Source: JAIRMO01 sp046533115 (GTDB taxonomy: Bacteria > Spirochaetota > Spirochaetia > Treponematales > Breznakiellaceae). From it: a DNA stretch of 64,000 nt. Under the pieces are notes generated by a model. The model did not search any database, had not been told where the DNA came from, and saw only the letters and a list, made by a program, of their open reading frames with translations. Both the position numbers and the translations under genes were made by a program. The stretch lies in contig NZ_JAJQRC010000003.1 of the NCBI RefSeq assembly GCF_046533115.1, forward strand, positions 62,001 through 126,000. Reading direction: 5' to 3'. Positions 51,663 through 60,345 of the stretch are shown piece by piece; position 1 is the first letter of the stretch, and each line of letters starts with the position of its first letter.

Positions 51663-51979
51663 CTTACGGTTTCACCCTTCATGGTTATAGTTTACTATAG
51701 GCGGGGAAAGATTGCATAGGGGGATATACCGATAGTAAACAAAAAAAATATGTGTTATTTTTTATGGTATGACGGCTTTCCCAAACGGTAGCTTTTGGGA
51801 AAACCAGGTTATATTGACAGGGGCTGTTTCAAGGCTCGCAATTTCCCGCGGACGGACCGGCGGTTCATCCGCCGGGGGAGAATGGTTTTTTAGCGGAATT
51901 TGTGCGGAAACCGGGATTTCCGGACACCGCCACTAAAGCAGGATAGATATGGTTGCCTTATATAAGGGAGGAGGAAAGG
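51663..51979. other. Divergent intergenic region between prs and recA
   Basis: No gene is visible in these 317 bases. They hold the palindrome near prs, an AT-rich stretch at 51735-51770, a hairpin with nine-base arms (51777-51785 and 51794-51802), a copy of the GCTGTTTCAA-type intergenic motif (51823-51832) and the recA ribosome binding site. I could not place a convincing recA promoter. Confidence 0.6.
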
Positions 51980-53257
51980 ATGGCAAAAATAGATGGACCT
52001 GAAAAGACCCGGGGGAATCCCCTGGCGACGGGGGAAGAAAAAGCAAAGGCCATGGAAACGGCCCGGCTTCAGATAGAAAAACAATTTGGTTCCGGTTCCC
52101 TGATAAAATTGGGGGATCATACCAATGCGGCGGGGATAGAGGTTATTCCCTCGGGGTCCATTCTGTTGGATGAGGCCCTGGGGATAGGGGGGTATCCCCG
52201 GGGCAGGATCATCGAAATTTATGGACCTGAGTCTTCCGGAAAGACGACCCTGGCCCTCCACGCCATTGCGGAGGCCCAGAAATTGGGGGGGATCGCCGCC
52301 TTTGTGGACGCCGAACACGCCCTGGATCCCATATATGCCAAAAATCTGGGGGTAAACATTGACGAACTGTGGATTTCCCAGCCGGATACCGGGGAACAGG
52401 CCCTGGAGATTGCCGAAAGCCTGGTCCGGTCCGGGGCGGTGGATGTGATTGTGGTGGATTCCGTGGCGGCCCTGACCCCACAGGCGGAAATTGAGGGGGA
52501 TATGGGGGATGCCCACATGGGCCTGCAGGCGCGGCTTATGAGCCAGGCCCTGCGGAAACTCACCGCTACCATCGGTAAATCCCGGACCATCCTGATCTTT
52601 ATTAACCAGATCCGGATGAAAATCGGGATCATGTTCGGTAATCCCGAAACCACCACCGGGGGTAACGCCCTTAAATTCTATGCTTCGGTTCGGCTGGAGG
52701 TCCGCAAGATGGACACCATCGAAAAGGGAGAGAAGGGGGAGTCCGACGCCATTGGGAACCGGGTCAAGGTCAAGGTGGTTAAAAACAAGGTCGCCCCCCC
52801 CTTTAGGAAGGCGGAGCTGGAGATCATGTTCGGTAAGGGGGTATCCGCCATTGGGAGCCTATTGGACGCGGCGGTTAAATATGAAATTATCGACAAAAAG
52901 GGCGCCTGGTTTTCTTATGGGGAAGAAAAGGTCGGCCAGGGCCGGGAAAATGCCAAGGCCTATTTGGAAGCCAACCCCGACTTTGCCCGGGAGGTGGAAC
53001 AGAAACTCAGGCCGCTCATGTTCCCCGGCCGGGAATTCTCCCCGCCCGAAAAGGCCCCTCCCCGGAAAGCCCCGGAGGAAAAGCGTCCCGAAGAGCCGGT
53101 CCCCCAGGCAGCGGATGATAGGATAGAGGAGAAAAAGGCCCCGGCGGAAAAAAGAGGGCCCGGCCGGCCCCCTGCGGAAGTTTCCCCCGCCAAAGAGAAG
53201 GTTCCGGGCCGGGGTCCGGGAAGGCCCCCCTCCCGGGGGGTAGATGGCCTTTTCTAA
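51980..53257 (+). CDS. recA: RecA recombinase with long AT-hook-like C-terminal tail
   Basis: RecA catalyses strand exchange. Within 425 residues, the ATPase shows Walker A GPESSGKTTLA near residue 77, the DNA-binding loops and IRMKIGIMFGNPETTTGG near 210, all typical. RecA is usually about 350 residues; here the last ~75 are Lys/Pro/Arg-rich and contain two AT-hook-like units (RGPGRPP near residues 393 and 415), suggesting extra minor-groove binding. ATG 51980 has GGAGGAGG at the right distance; the upstream start at 51953 is unlikely. It overlaps folK by 14 bases. Confidence 0.96.
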   Translation: MAKIDGPEKTRGNPLATGEEKAKAMETARLQIEKQFGSGSLIKLGDHTNAAGIEVIPSGSILLDEALGIGGYPRGRIIEIYGPESSGKTTLALHAIAEAQKLGGIAAFVDAEHALDPIYAKNLGVNIDELWISQPDTGEQALEIAESLVRSGAVDVIVVDSVAALTPQAEIEGDMGDAHMGLQARLMSQALRKLTATIGKSRTILIFINQIRMKIGIMFGNPETTTGGNALKFYASVRLEVRKMDTIEKGEKGESDAIGNRVKVKVVKNKVAPPFRKAELEIMFGKGVSAIGSLLDAAVKYEIIDKKGAWFSYGEEKVGQGRENAKAYLEANPDFAREVEQKLRPLMFPGREFSPPEKAPPRKAPEEKRPEEPVPQAADDRIEEKKAPAEKRGPGRPPAEVSPAKEKVPGRGPGRPPSRGVDGLF

Positions 53258-53822
53258 ACCCGCGGAAACAGCCGGAACTCCGGTGGTGCTGGGCTTAGGC
53301 TCAAACCAGGGGGATTCCCGGGGGATCCTCACGGGCGCTTTTGGGGTTTTGGGGGAAGTCCTTGAGGAAATACGGGTCGCTTCGTTTTTCGAGACCGATC
53401 CCCTGCAGGTAACGGATCAGGACCGGTTTCTTAATACCGCCCTTGGGGGCCGTTACCGGGGAGGGCCCCGGGAATTACTGGAGCATATCCACCGCATTGA
53501 AGCCCAATTCGGCCGGGACCGGAAAAAGGAACGCCGCTGGGGAGAACGCCCCCTGGATATCGACATTCTCCTCTTCGGCAGCCTGGTCCTGTCCGAGCCC
53601 CCGGAACTGGAAATTCCCCACCCCCGGCTTACGGAACGCCGGTTTGCCCTGGTGCCCCTGCTGGAACTTTTTCCCGACGCGGCGGATCCCCGGACCGGCA
53701 GGGCTTACCGGGTTTTTATGGAAGAACTCCCCCGGCAGGGTATTTACTATGCGGGCCCGGGGGGATATACTGATGGCAAATGGACATCCAAAACTCAAGC
53801 GCGGCCCGAAGTTTTAGAATAA
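53244..53822 (+). CDS. folK: 2-amino-4-hydroxy-6-hydroxymethyldihydropteridine pyrophosphokinase
   Basis: HPPK adds pyrophosphate to the pterin in folate synthesis. The 192-residue protein begins with the GLGSNQGD motif, has the FLNTAL segment and the signature RWGERPLDIDILLFG near residue 93, then IPHPRLTERRFALVPLLE. It starts inside recA and ends inside scpA, overlapping by 43 bases. No other folate gene is in the window. Confidence 0.93.
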   Translation: MAFSKPAETAGTPVVLGLGSNQGDSRGILTGAFGVLGEVLEEIRVASFFETDPLQVTDQDRFLNTALGGRYRGGPRELLEHIHRIEAQFGRDRKKERRWGERPLDIDILLFGSLVLSEPPELEIPHPRLTERRFALVPLLELFPDAADPRTGRAYRVFMEELPRQGIYYAGPGGYTDGKWTSKTQARPEVLE

Positions 53823-54547
53823 ACGAATTTGAAGGCCCGCTGGATCTGCTTCTTTTTTTAATAAAAAAAAATGAGGTTAATATCTACGATATTCCCGTAG
53901 CCCAGATCACCGAACAATACCTGGATTATTTGAAGTACAGTACCGCCCTGGATCTGGAGGAATTGACGGAATTTCACGTCATGGCGGCGACCCTGCTTTA
54001 TATAAAATCCCGGATGCTCCTGCCGGTGGAAATCGAGGCCGATGAGGATGCCGAGGATCCCCGGCAGGAACTGGTGGAAAAACTCGTGGAATATCAGAAA
54101 TTTAAAAAACTCTCCCAGCTTATGGAAGAAAAGGAACGGGAGGCCGAATGGGTTATCGAACGGAAAAAACTCCAGCGGGCCCTCCCTTTTACGGAGGATA
54201 CCCTCTGGGAAAAAGTCGATGTTTGGGATCTTTTAAAAACCTTTTCCGGCCTTATGGCGCATCTTTCGGGGGAGCAGATCATCGACCTCTATGAAGAGGT
54301 ATCCATCAATGAAAAAATCGCCCTCATGTCGGAATTGCTGGAAATCCGGGGGGAGTGCAGTTTTGCGGATCTCCTGGTGCGGGACGGATCGGTTATGGAT
54401 GTGGTATGCGCCTTTCTCGCGATTCTTGAGGCGGTAAAAACCCGGACGGTTTCTATTTTCCAGAACCGTATGTTTGGGGATATAATCATTCGGCCTTACG
54501 AGGGTGTCCATGGAGTTACGGTTGGAGAAAGAAACAGCGCTCATTGA
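53780..54547 (+). CDS. scpA: Segregation and condensation protein A
   Basis: ScpA is the kleisin bridging the SMC heads in chromosome condensation. The 255-residue product shows the N-terminal signature FEGPLDLLLFLIKKNEVNIYDIPVAQITEQYL and a winged-helix C-terminus near the end. The ATG lies 43 bases inside folK, and the C-terminus overlaps scpB. The gene pair scpA-scpB is conserved. Confidence 0.92.
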   Translation: MDIQNSSAARSFRINEFEGPLDLLLFLIKKNEVNIYDIPVAQITEQYLDYLKYSTALDLEELTEFHVMAATLLYIKSRMLLPVEIEADEDAEDPRQELVEKLVEYQKFKKLSQLMEEKEREAEWVIERKKLQRALPFTEDTLWEKVDVWDLLKTFSGLMAHLSGEQIIDLYEEVSINEKIALMSELLEIRGECSFADLLVRDGSVMDVVCAFLAILEAVKTRTVSIFQNRMFGDIIIRPYEGVHGVTVGERNSAH

Positions 54548-55061
54548 GGCGATTTTATACCTGGAGGCGGATCCCTTAGACGAAGCCGCCCTTTCGCGCA
54601 TATCCGGCCTTTCCCGGGAGGTGGTTAAATTGGCCCTGGAGGCCCTGGAAAACCGTTATGCCCAGGAAGATTCGGGGGTGGAACTGTCCCGAATCGGCGG
54701 GGGAGTGATGATATCCCCGAAAAAAGAGTACTGGGATAACCTTAAAGAACGGTACGGCAAAAAAAATGAGTCCAAGTTGTCCAAGGCCGCCCTGGAAACC
54801 CTCTCGATCATTGCCTATTCCCAGCCCATTACCCGCAGTGAAATCGAGGCGATCCGAGGGGTGCAGGCGGATACGATGATACGGCTCCTTTTGGATAAGG
54901 AACTGATCCGGGAAACCGGGAAAAAAGACATTCCCGGAAAACCCCTCCAATACGGAACTACCCGGGAATTTTTAAAATTTTTCCGTTTGGAAACTATCGC
55001 GGATCTTCCCAAACTCGATGAAAAAGAGAGCGATCGGTTTGAACTCGACGGACAAGGTTAA
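54510..55061 (+). CDS. scpB: Segregation and condensation protein B
   Basis: ScpB pairs with ScpA in the SMC complex. The 183-residue winged-helix protein has LIEAILYLEADPLDEAALSR, then the family signature KAALETLSIIAYSQPITRSEIEAIRGV near residue 90. The start may be GTG 54504 or ATG 54510; I prefer the ATG. It overlaps scpA by 38 bases and the pseudouridine synthase by about 44 bases. Confidence 0.92.
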   Translation: MELRLEKETALIEAILYLEADPLDEAALSRISGLSREVVKLALEALENRYAQEDSGVELSRIGGGVMISPKKEYWDNLKERYGKKNESKLSKAALETLSIIAYSQPITRSEIEAIRGVQADTMIRLLLDKELIRETGKKDIPGKPLQYGTTREFLKFFRLETIADLPKLDEKESDRFELDGQG

Positions 55062-55788
55062 AACCACCCCTGCGGAGGGGGAACAGGCCCTCAGGTTGCA
55101 GGTCTACCTGGCCCATGCCGGGGTGGCTTCCCGGCGGGCTTCGGAAAAGCTCATCGCCGAGGGCAGGGTTTCGGTAAACGGCCGGATCGTGTCCACCCCC
55201 GGCGAAAAGGTACCCCCGGAAGCGCAGGTCTGTCTGGACGGGGCGCTTTTGCGGCCGGAGCGGGTGTTCCACTATCTGGTCCTCCACAAGCCCCCCCTGT
55301 ATATCTGTAGTTCCTCCGATCCCCAGGGAAGGCCCCTGGCCCGGGAACTGCTCCCCGGGAATATTAAGGAGCGGCTTTACCATGTGGGCCGCCTGGATTT
55401 CCGCTCCTCCGGGCTCATCCTCTTTACCAATGACGGCGGCTTTGCCGCGAAAATAAGCCATCCCTCGGCGGGAATTGAAAAAGAATATCTGGTAGAAGCT
55501 TCCGGTCCCATTCCCGATAGGGTGGTGGAGGAGTTTATCCGGGGTGTGGTAATCGACCAGGTTTTTTATCAATCTTCGGGAATAGAACGGCTGGGAAAAA
55601 AATCCCTGCGGATTGTTTTAATCGAGGGGAAAAACCGGGAGATCCGCCGGGTTTTTTCCTATTTTCACCTGCACCCGGTAAGGCTCCACCGGATTAGGAT
55701 AGGTCCGGTACGGTTAGGCGCCCTGGCGGAAGGCGCCTCAAGACCCCTTACCCCGGGGGAACGGGAAAAGTTGACCGGTAAGAACTAA
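55018..55788 (+). CDS. rluB: RsuA/RluB-family rRNA pseudouridine synthase
   Basis: A 256-residue pseudouridine synthase that modifies ribosomal RNA. An S4 RNA-binding domain (RLQVYLAHAGVASRRASEKLIAEGRVSVNG split at residues 26-56) precedes the catalytic motif GRLDFRSSGLILFTNDG near residue 124 with the essential Asp. The C-terminal EGKNREIRRVF motif is present. The subfamily (RluB or RsuA) is not settled. It ends the recA-scp operon, and a 22-bp perfect hairpin follows. Confidence 0.88.
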   Translation: MKKRAIGLNSTDKVKTTPAEGEQALRLQVYLAHAGVASRRASEKLIAEGRVSVNGRIVSTPGEKVPPEAQVCLDGALLRPERVFHYLVLHKPPLYICSSSDPQGRPLARELLPGNIKERLYHVGRLDFRSSGLILFTNDGGFAAKISHPSAGIEKEYLVEASGPIPDRVVEEFIRGVVIDQVFYQSSGIERLGKKSLRIVLIEGKNREIRRVFSYFHLHPVRLHRIRIGPVRLGALAEGASRPLTPGEREKLTGKN

Positions 55789-55790
55789 GA

Positions 55791-55840
55791 ACCCGCGCAG
55801 AAATAACATGACTAATCGGTCATGTTATTTCTGCGCGGGT
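55791..55840. repeat. Long perfect inverted repeat after rluB
   Basis: Arms 55791-55812 and 55819-55840 are perfectly complementary over 22 bp, with loop TAATCG. No T tract follows on either strand, so it is not a canonical intrinsic terminator. It sits between the rluB stop and ruvB. Confidence 0.85.
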
Positions 55841-55877
55841 CCTAATGCAATTTGACCATGGAGAGGAGCGGGATAAA

Positions 55878-56987
55878 ATGCCGATCAAAAAAACAGTGAC
55901 GGATGGATCGTCCCATGAAAGGACTCGCCCTAACCAGGCAAGCCGCCGGGGGGATAAGCCGGCCGGGACCCCGCCGATTCTCCATCCGGAAATTCCCCAG
56001 ACCGGAGATGAGGGGGATCTATCCCTGCGGCCCCGGAGCCTGGGGGAATTTTTGGGCCAGGCAGCGATGAAGGAAAACCTGGGGGTTTTTATCTCCGCCG
56101 CCAGGGCCCGGAACGAGAGCCTGGATCATCTTTTCCTCATCGGTCCACCGGGGCTGGGAAAAACGACCCTGGCCCAGGTGGTGGCCCGGGAACTGGAGGT
56201 CGACTTTAAGGTAACTTCCGCCCCGGCCCTGGATAAGCCCAAGGACCTGGCGGGGATCCTCACCACGGTGACGGAAAAAACGGTTTTTTTTATCGACGAG
56301 ATCCACCGGCTTAGGCCCGCCATTGAGGAGATGCTCTATATCGCCATGGAGGACTATGAGTTGGACTGGATCATCGGCCAGGGACCCAGCGCCCGGACCA
56401 TCCGGATCCCCATACCCCCCTTTACCCTGGTGGGGGCCACCACCAAGGCAGGGAATGTTTCAAGCCCCCTGATTAGCCGTTTCGGTATCACCTGCCGTTT
56501 TTCCTTTTATGAGCGGGCCGACATGGAGGCCATAGTCCGCCGTTCCGCAGGGATCCTCAAGACCGCCATTGAGGATGACGCCGCGGCCCTGTTGGCAGCT
56601 TCCGCCCGGGGAACCCCCCGGGTGGCGAACCGGCTCCTGCGGCGGATGCGGGACTTTGCCCAGGTTATGGGAAAGGCCGCCATTACCCGGGGGGTGGTGG
56701 CGGAGGGGCTTAAACGGCTTGAGATCGACTCCCTGGGTTTGGAACGGCATGACCGAGAGATCCTCAGGATCATCATAGAGCGGTATAACGGCGGGCCGGT
56801 GGGGGCGGAAACCCTGGCCATCTCCGTAGGGGAGGCGGTGGACACCCTGGAGGATTACTACGAACCCTACCTTATCCAGTCGGGGCTGCTCCAGCGTACC
56901 CCCCGGGGCAGGGTGGTAACGGCCCGGGCCTATGAACATCTGAACCTTTCCCCCAAAAACCATGAAGACCCGGGCTTTCTTTTTTGA
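55878..56987 (+). CDS. ruvB: Holliday junction branch migration DNA helicase RuvB
   Basis: RuvB is the hexameric AAA+ motor for branch migration. The 369-residue product shows Walker A GPPGLGKTTLAQ near residue 107, Walker B DEIHRL near 155 and the sensor/Arg-finger region GATTKAGNVSSPLISRFGI near 203. A C-terminal winged helix (IQSGLLQRTPRGRVVTARAYEHL) completes the family. A Lys/Arg-rich N-terminal extension of about 45 residues is unusual. ATG 55878 has AGGAG about nine bases upstream. ruvA and ruvC are not adjacent. It overlaps queA by 26 bases. Confidence 0.95.
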   Translation: MPIKKTVTDGSSHERTRPNQASRRGDKPAGTPPILHPEIPQTGDEGDLSLRPRSLGEFLGQAAMKENLGVFISAARARNESLDHLFLIGPPGLGKTTLAQVVARELEVDFKVTSAPALDKPKDLAGILTTVTEKTVFFIDEIHRLRPAIEEMLYIAMEDYELDWIIGQGPSARTIRIPIPPFTLVGATTKAGNVSSPLISRFGITCRFSFYERADMEAIVRRSAGILKTAIEDDAAALLAASARGTPRVANRLLRRMRDFAQVMGKAAITRGVVAEGLKRLEIDSLGLERHDREILRIIIERYNGGPVGAETLAISVGEAVDTLEDYYEPYLIQSGLLQRTPRGRVVTARAYEHLNLSPKNHEDPGFLF

Positions 56988-57981
56988 TCTTCCCCCGGCC
57001 CTCATCGCCCAGTATCCTCCGGCGGAACGGGGACAGAGCCGGCTTTTGGTGCTGGACCGGGGGACGGGGCATTGCGCCCATCACCTTGTGGGGGAACTGC
57101 CGGAGCTTTTGGAAGCCCGGTCTCTGCTGGTGTTTAATAATTCCCGGGTCCGCAAGGCCCGGCTGCCGGGAACGGCGGAAAAAACCGGCGCCCGGGTGGA
57201 ATTCCTCCTCCTTACCAAAGTGGATGTCCTGACCTGGAAAACCCTGGTTCAGCGCTCAAACCGCCGCCGTCCCGGGAGCCGTTACGTGTTTGCCGGCGGA
57301 GTTACCGCGGAAATCACCGGGGCCGAGGGGGAATTCCGGTTTCTCCGGTTTGACCGGATCATTGATGATGATTGGCTGGACCGGTACGGCCATATCCCCC
57401 TGCCGCCCTATATCAAGCGGGAGGATACCCCCGGTGACAGCGAGCGTTACCAGACGGTCTATGCCGGGCCCCCCGGTTCCGCGGCGGCCCCCACCGCAGG
57501 GCTCCATTTTACCCGGGAGTTGCTGGGGCGGCTGGAAGCGGCGGGGATGGAGACGGCTTATATCACCCTGCATGTGGGGTTGGGAACCTTCCTGCCGGTG
57601 CGGACCGAAAATATCGAAGACCATCCCATGCACGAGGAACTTTTTTCCATCGGCGAAGAAGCGGCGGATAAGATAGAGCGGGCCAAGGCGGAAAAACGGA
57701 GGATCGTCGCGGTGGGAACCACCACGGTCCGTACCCTGGAATCGGCCTGGAGGGAAGGCCGGCTGGAACGGGGGGAGGGGAGCACCTCGATCTTTATTTA
57801 CCCGGGCTATTCCTTTAATGTGGTGGACGCCCTTTTTACCAATTTCCACACCCCCGGTTCCACCCTGCTGATGCTGGCCGCGGCCTTTGCAGGCCGGGAA
57901 AAAATCCTGGACACCTATGCCCAGGCGGTACGGGAGGGGTACCGGTTTTTCAGCTACGGGGACGCGATGCTGATCCGTTGA
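56962..57981 (+). CDS. queA: S-adenosylmethionine:tRNA ribosyltransferase-isomerase
   Basis: QueA builds the cyclopentene ring of epoxyqueuosine from S-adenosylmethionine. The 339-residue protein contains FDLPPALIAQYP, LLVFNNSRVRKARL, IPLPPYIKRED, PTAGLHFTRELL and TTTVRTLESAW with FTNFHTPGSTLLML, all characteristic. It overlaps ruvB by 26 bases. Together with tgt in this window it makes queuosine pathway genes. Confidence 0.95.
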   Translation: MKTRAFFFDLPPALIAQYPPAERGQSRLLVLDRGTGHCAHHLVGELPELLEARSLLVFNNSRVRKARLPGTAEKTGARVEFLLLTKVDVLTWKTLVQRSNRRRPGSRYVFAGGVTAEITGAEGEFRFLRFDRIIDDDWLDRYGHIPLPPYIKREDTPGDSERYQTVYAGPPGSAAAPTAGLHFTRELLGRLEAAGMETAYITLHVGLGTFLPVRTENIEDHPMHEELFSIGEEAADKIERAKAEKRRIVAVGTTTVRTLESAWREGRLERGEGSTSIFIYPGYSFNVVDALFTNFHTPGSTLLMLAAAFAGREKILDTYAQAVREGYRFFSYGDAMLIR

Positions 57982-58043
57982 CGAAACGCGCCCGGGTTTT
58001 GAAACAGCCTCTTTTTTAAATTTAAAATTTAAAAAAATTTTTC

Positions 58044-58071
58044 TTGACAAGCGCCTGTTCCCTGCTATAAT
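58044..58071 (+). promoter_or_regulatory. Strong extended -10 promoter for the hydrolase leader
   Basis: A perfect TTGACA, 16 bases, and a perfect TATAAT preceded by TG (TGCTATAAT). An A/T-only stretch at about 58012-58043 directly upstream resembles an UP element. Transcription should start near 58078. Confidence 0.85.
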
Positions 58072-58099
58072 TATTTTAACATGTTCCTCTAAAATGTAA

Positions 58100-58159
58100 T
58101 GTGCTCAAGAGAATAAGAGATGGGCATGGCAGCCAAAAGGTTTGCCATGCCCATTTTTT
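58100..58159 (+). promoter_or_regulatory. Antiterminator/terminator leader, copy A
   Basis: TGTGCTC (58100-58106) can pair with GGGCATG (58122-58128, with three G-U pairs), leaving a 15-nt loop AAGAGAATAAGAGAT (58107-58121). The alternative fold is a terminator: arms 58120-58134 and 58139-58154 (about 15 bp, one bulge) with T residues to 58159. The two folds exclude each other. The architecture and loop are shared with the leader at 61093-61156, implying one regulator, most likely the GlpP-family protein encoded at 60346. Confidence 0.72.
58120..58159 (+). terminator. Intrinsic terminator in the hydrolase leader
   Basis: A stem of about 15 bp (12 bp perfect, ATGGGCATGGCA with its complement) topped by GCC-AAAA-GGT and followed by T6, lying 80 bases before the gene it would silence. 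Confidence 0.85.
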
Positions 58160-58238
58160 ATTGTCTCTTGGATAAAGAGGATCAGAGAAAAGCCGGTGGT
58201 AATGCCGGAAAGAAACAAAGCGGAGAAGGAGAAAGGGT

Positions 58239-60146
58239 ATGTCTAAAAAAAATGATGGTGTTATTAAAGTGATGATCATTGCGCTGATAATGATCTTGGC
58301 CGGCGGGATTATCGCAAATATAGCCCATACCAGCGCCGGATCTGTCAAAATTCACGATATCAAGTATGTTACCGGGGACGGTGCGGAAATGAGGGCTTTG
58401 CTGTATGTGCCTAAAAGTGCAAGCGTGGCAAATCCCGCCCCGGTGGTTATCTCCTGTCATGGGTATAACAATACCGCCGAAGTACAGGACTTAAACTGCG
58501 TGGAACTTTCAAAACGGGGTTTCATCGTTATGTCCATAGACGCCTATGGACATGGAGGATCAACTTTCCCCGATGAAAGGATCGACCCGATTAATGTCGA
58601 TATGGGTACCTATGCGGCGCTGCAATATATCGGTACCCTGCCCTACGCCGATTCTTCCAGGGTTGGTATGGTGGGTCATTCCATGGGCGGGTCCACTATC
58701 CAGGCGGGGGCCGCGAAGGCCTGGCAATTACGGGAAACCAACCCCGATATCGTGGTCCCCATCGCGGTACTGCCCACCTCCCAGGCGTTTTCCCTTGATG
58801 GTGACGGTAATGCCCTGTTGGCGCCCTGGCCTATCAATATGGGTTCGGTATACGGACAGTTTGATGAATGGGCGTTAAGCATGTGGGGAACCGTGAAGGG
58901 AAGCGACCTCAATACCACCAAGATTGCCCAGGCGGGAATGGGATTCACCGATTTTCAATATGATACCTACTATGCCTACGGAGAGAAGGTCCCCCTGGAC
59001 CGTGCGGCTGCCGTCAACGCCGCGAAACAAGGAAAATTCAGGATAGTTTATCAACCACCCCACGATCACCCCATGATTCATTTTAGCGGGAGAGCGGTAG
59101 GGAATGTGGTGGACTTTTTTGATATTACCTTGACCGGAGGTAAACTTGCCTCTGTTCCCCAAAGTTGGTTTGCCAAGCAGCTGGGGACGGGTATTTCCAT
59201 GATAGCCTTTTTTGTATTTATCACCTCCCTTGGCCTCGTGCTGCTGAAAACCGCATATTTCGACGCCATAAAACAAGCCGAACCCCAGGGGCTTACCACC
59301 GTCACCGACGGCAAGAGCAGGCTTCGGTATATCATAATTTTTATTATAGGCCTCATTCCGGCGCCGCTCTTGTACAACTGGGCGGTGGGTTATTCCATCG
59401 ATATCCTGTCTTCGGGAAGGGCAGTCAAAATACTCATGCCCGCAAGTGCGGTTTTCCCCCTGCCCTGTGTTAACGGGATTTTTGTGCTCAATTTCCTTAC
59501 CGGAATAATCACCGTCGCCCTTTATCTTTTTGTATTCAAGGTCTTTGCAAAAAAAGCCGGATGTACCTTTGAAAACATGGGAATAAAACTTTCCGGTCAG
59601 GGTGTGTTCCGGGCAGCGGTATTGGCGGTCTGTGTATTTGCGGCGGGTTATTTTATGTTGACCTTCTGCGATTACTTTTTTAAAACCGATTTCCGTTTCT
59701 TTACCTTGAGCATCAAAACCCTTACTCCTCCCAAATGGAGCATCTATCTGAGGTATCTGCCGTCCTTTCTTTTCTTTTTTCTGGTAAGCGCCATGAGTCA
59801 AAATACCTTTACCCGGATCAACAATCAAAAGGAAGGGATCAACATACTGCTCATTGTCATAGCCAGTTTTGGCGGGCTCCTGGTCCTGCATCTGATTGAC
59901 TATATCGCCCTGATGAATACCGGCGTCAAGGTTTTCCAGTTCATTCCCTTTACCGGGGGAAAAATCACCGCAGCCTTGGCCGGAGTGCTGCTATGGGGGC
60001 TTTTGTTTATCCTTCCGGTAGCGGCGGTTGTTTCCAGAATCTTTTTCCGGGCAACCGGGTCAATTTGGACCGGGGCATTTATTAATGCCCTGGTGGTAAC
60101 CCTCTTCGCCATATCTAATACGGTGGTAGCGGCCCGGGTTATTTAA
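58239..60146 (+). CDS. Membrane-anchored alpha/beta hydrolase with C-terminal membrane domain
   Basis: The 635-residue product has an N-terminal membrane anchor (VMIIALIMILAGGIIANIA), an alpha/beta-hydrolase domain with the oxyanion motif SCHGYN near residue 88, nucleophile GHSMGG (Ser148) and a candidate catalytic His in HDHPMIH near residue 277, followed by about eight membrane segments from residue 318 to the end. The hydrolase should lie outside the cytoplasm. Control by a leader shared with the dehydrogenase gene and the nearby GlpP and GlpK genes suggests an esterase or lipase that feeds glycerol, but the substrate is inference. GGAGAAAGGG precedes the ATG. Confidence 0.8.
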   Translation: MSKKNDGVIKVMIIALIMILAGGIIANIAHTSAGSVKIHDIKYVTGDGAEMRALLYVPKSASVANPAPVVISCHGYNNTAEVQDLNCVELSKRGFIVMSIDAYGHGGSTFPDERIDPINVDMGTYAALQYIGTLPYADSSRVGMVGHSMGGSTIQAGAAKAWQLRETNPDIVVPIAVLPTSQAFSLDGDGNALLAPWPINMGSVYGQFDEWALSMWGTVKGSDLNTTKIAQAGMGFTDFQYDTYYAYGEKVPLDRAAAVNAAKQGKFRIVYQPPHDHPMIHFSGRAVGNVVDFFDITLTGGKLASVPQSWFAKQLGTGISMIAFFVFITSLGLVLLKTAYFDAIKQAEPQGLTTVTDGKSRLRYIIIFIIGLIPAPLLYNWAVGYSIDILSSGRAVKILMPASAVFPLPCVNGIFVLNFLTGIITVALYLFVFKVFAKKAGCTFENMGIKLSGQGVFRAAVLAVCVFAAGYFMLTFCDYFFKTDFRFFTLSIKTLTPPKWSIYLRYLPSFLFFFLVSAMSQNTFTRINNQKEGINILLIVIASFGGLLVLHLIDYIALMNTGVKVFQFIPFTGGKITAALAGVLLWGLLFILPVAAVVSRIFFRATGSIWTGAFINALVVTLFAISNTVVAARVI

Positions 60147-60182
60147 CTCATGTTACGCAGGGCTCTTAAGGAGAGATGAAAT

Positions 60183-60255
60183 TTAACCCCGAACCTCACG
60201 AATAAGAAAACGTTTTGAACAAAAGGAGCGTGTTTTTCGTGTGGTTCGGGGTTAA
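60183..60255. repeat. Long inverted repeat upstream of glpP
   Basis: Arms 60183-60202 and 60236-60255 pair over 20 bases with one mismatch around a 33-base loop. An outer pair GTTACGC (60152-60158) and GCGTAAC (60269-60275) encloses it. No T tract follows, so it is not a classical terminator. Confidence 0.8.
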
Positions 60256-60299
60256 TCCTATGCTTCCAGCGTAACCTGGCTTATTATGCCCCGCCGCTG

Positions 60300-60328
60300 T
60301 TGACAGACCAGGATTTCCGGCATAATGA
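60300..60328 (+). promoter_or_regulatory. Possible glpP promoter
   Basis: A perfect TTGACA with CATAAT after 15 bases, or TAATGA after 17. The -10 is weak. It lies about 20 bases before the GlpP ATG. Confidence 0.4.
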
Positions 60329-60345
60329 TATATCCGGTATTTTAG

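Noticed and set aside
51814..51819. TTGACA upstream of recA as promoter
   Set aside because: No acceptable -10 at 16-18 bases downstream.
55791..55840. Reading the hairpin after rluB as an intrinsic terminator
   Set aside because: No T tract follows on either strand, so it is only listed as an inverted repeat.
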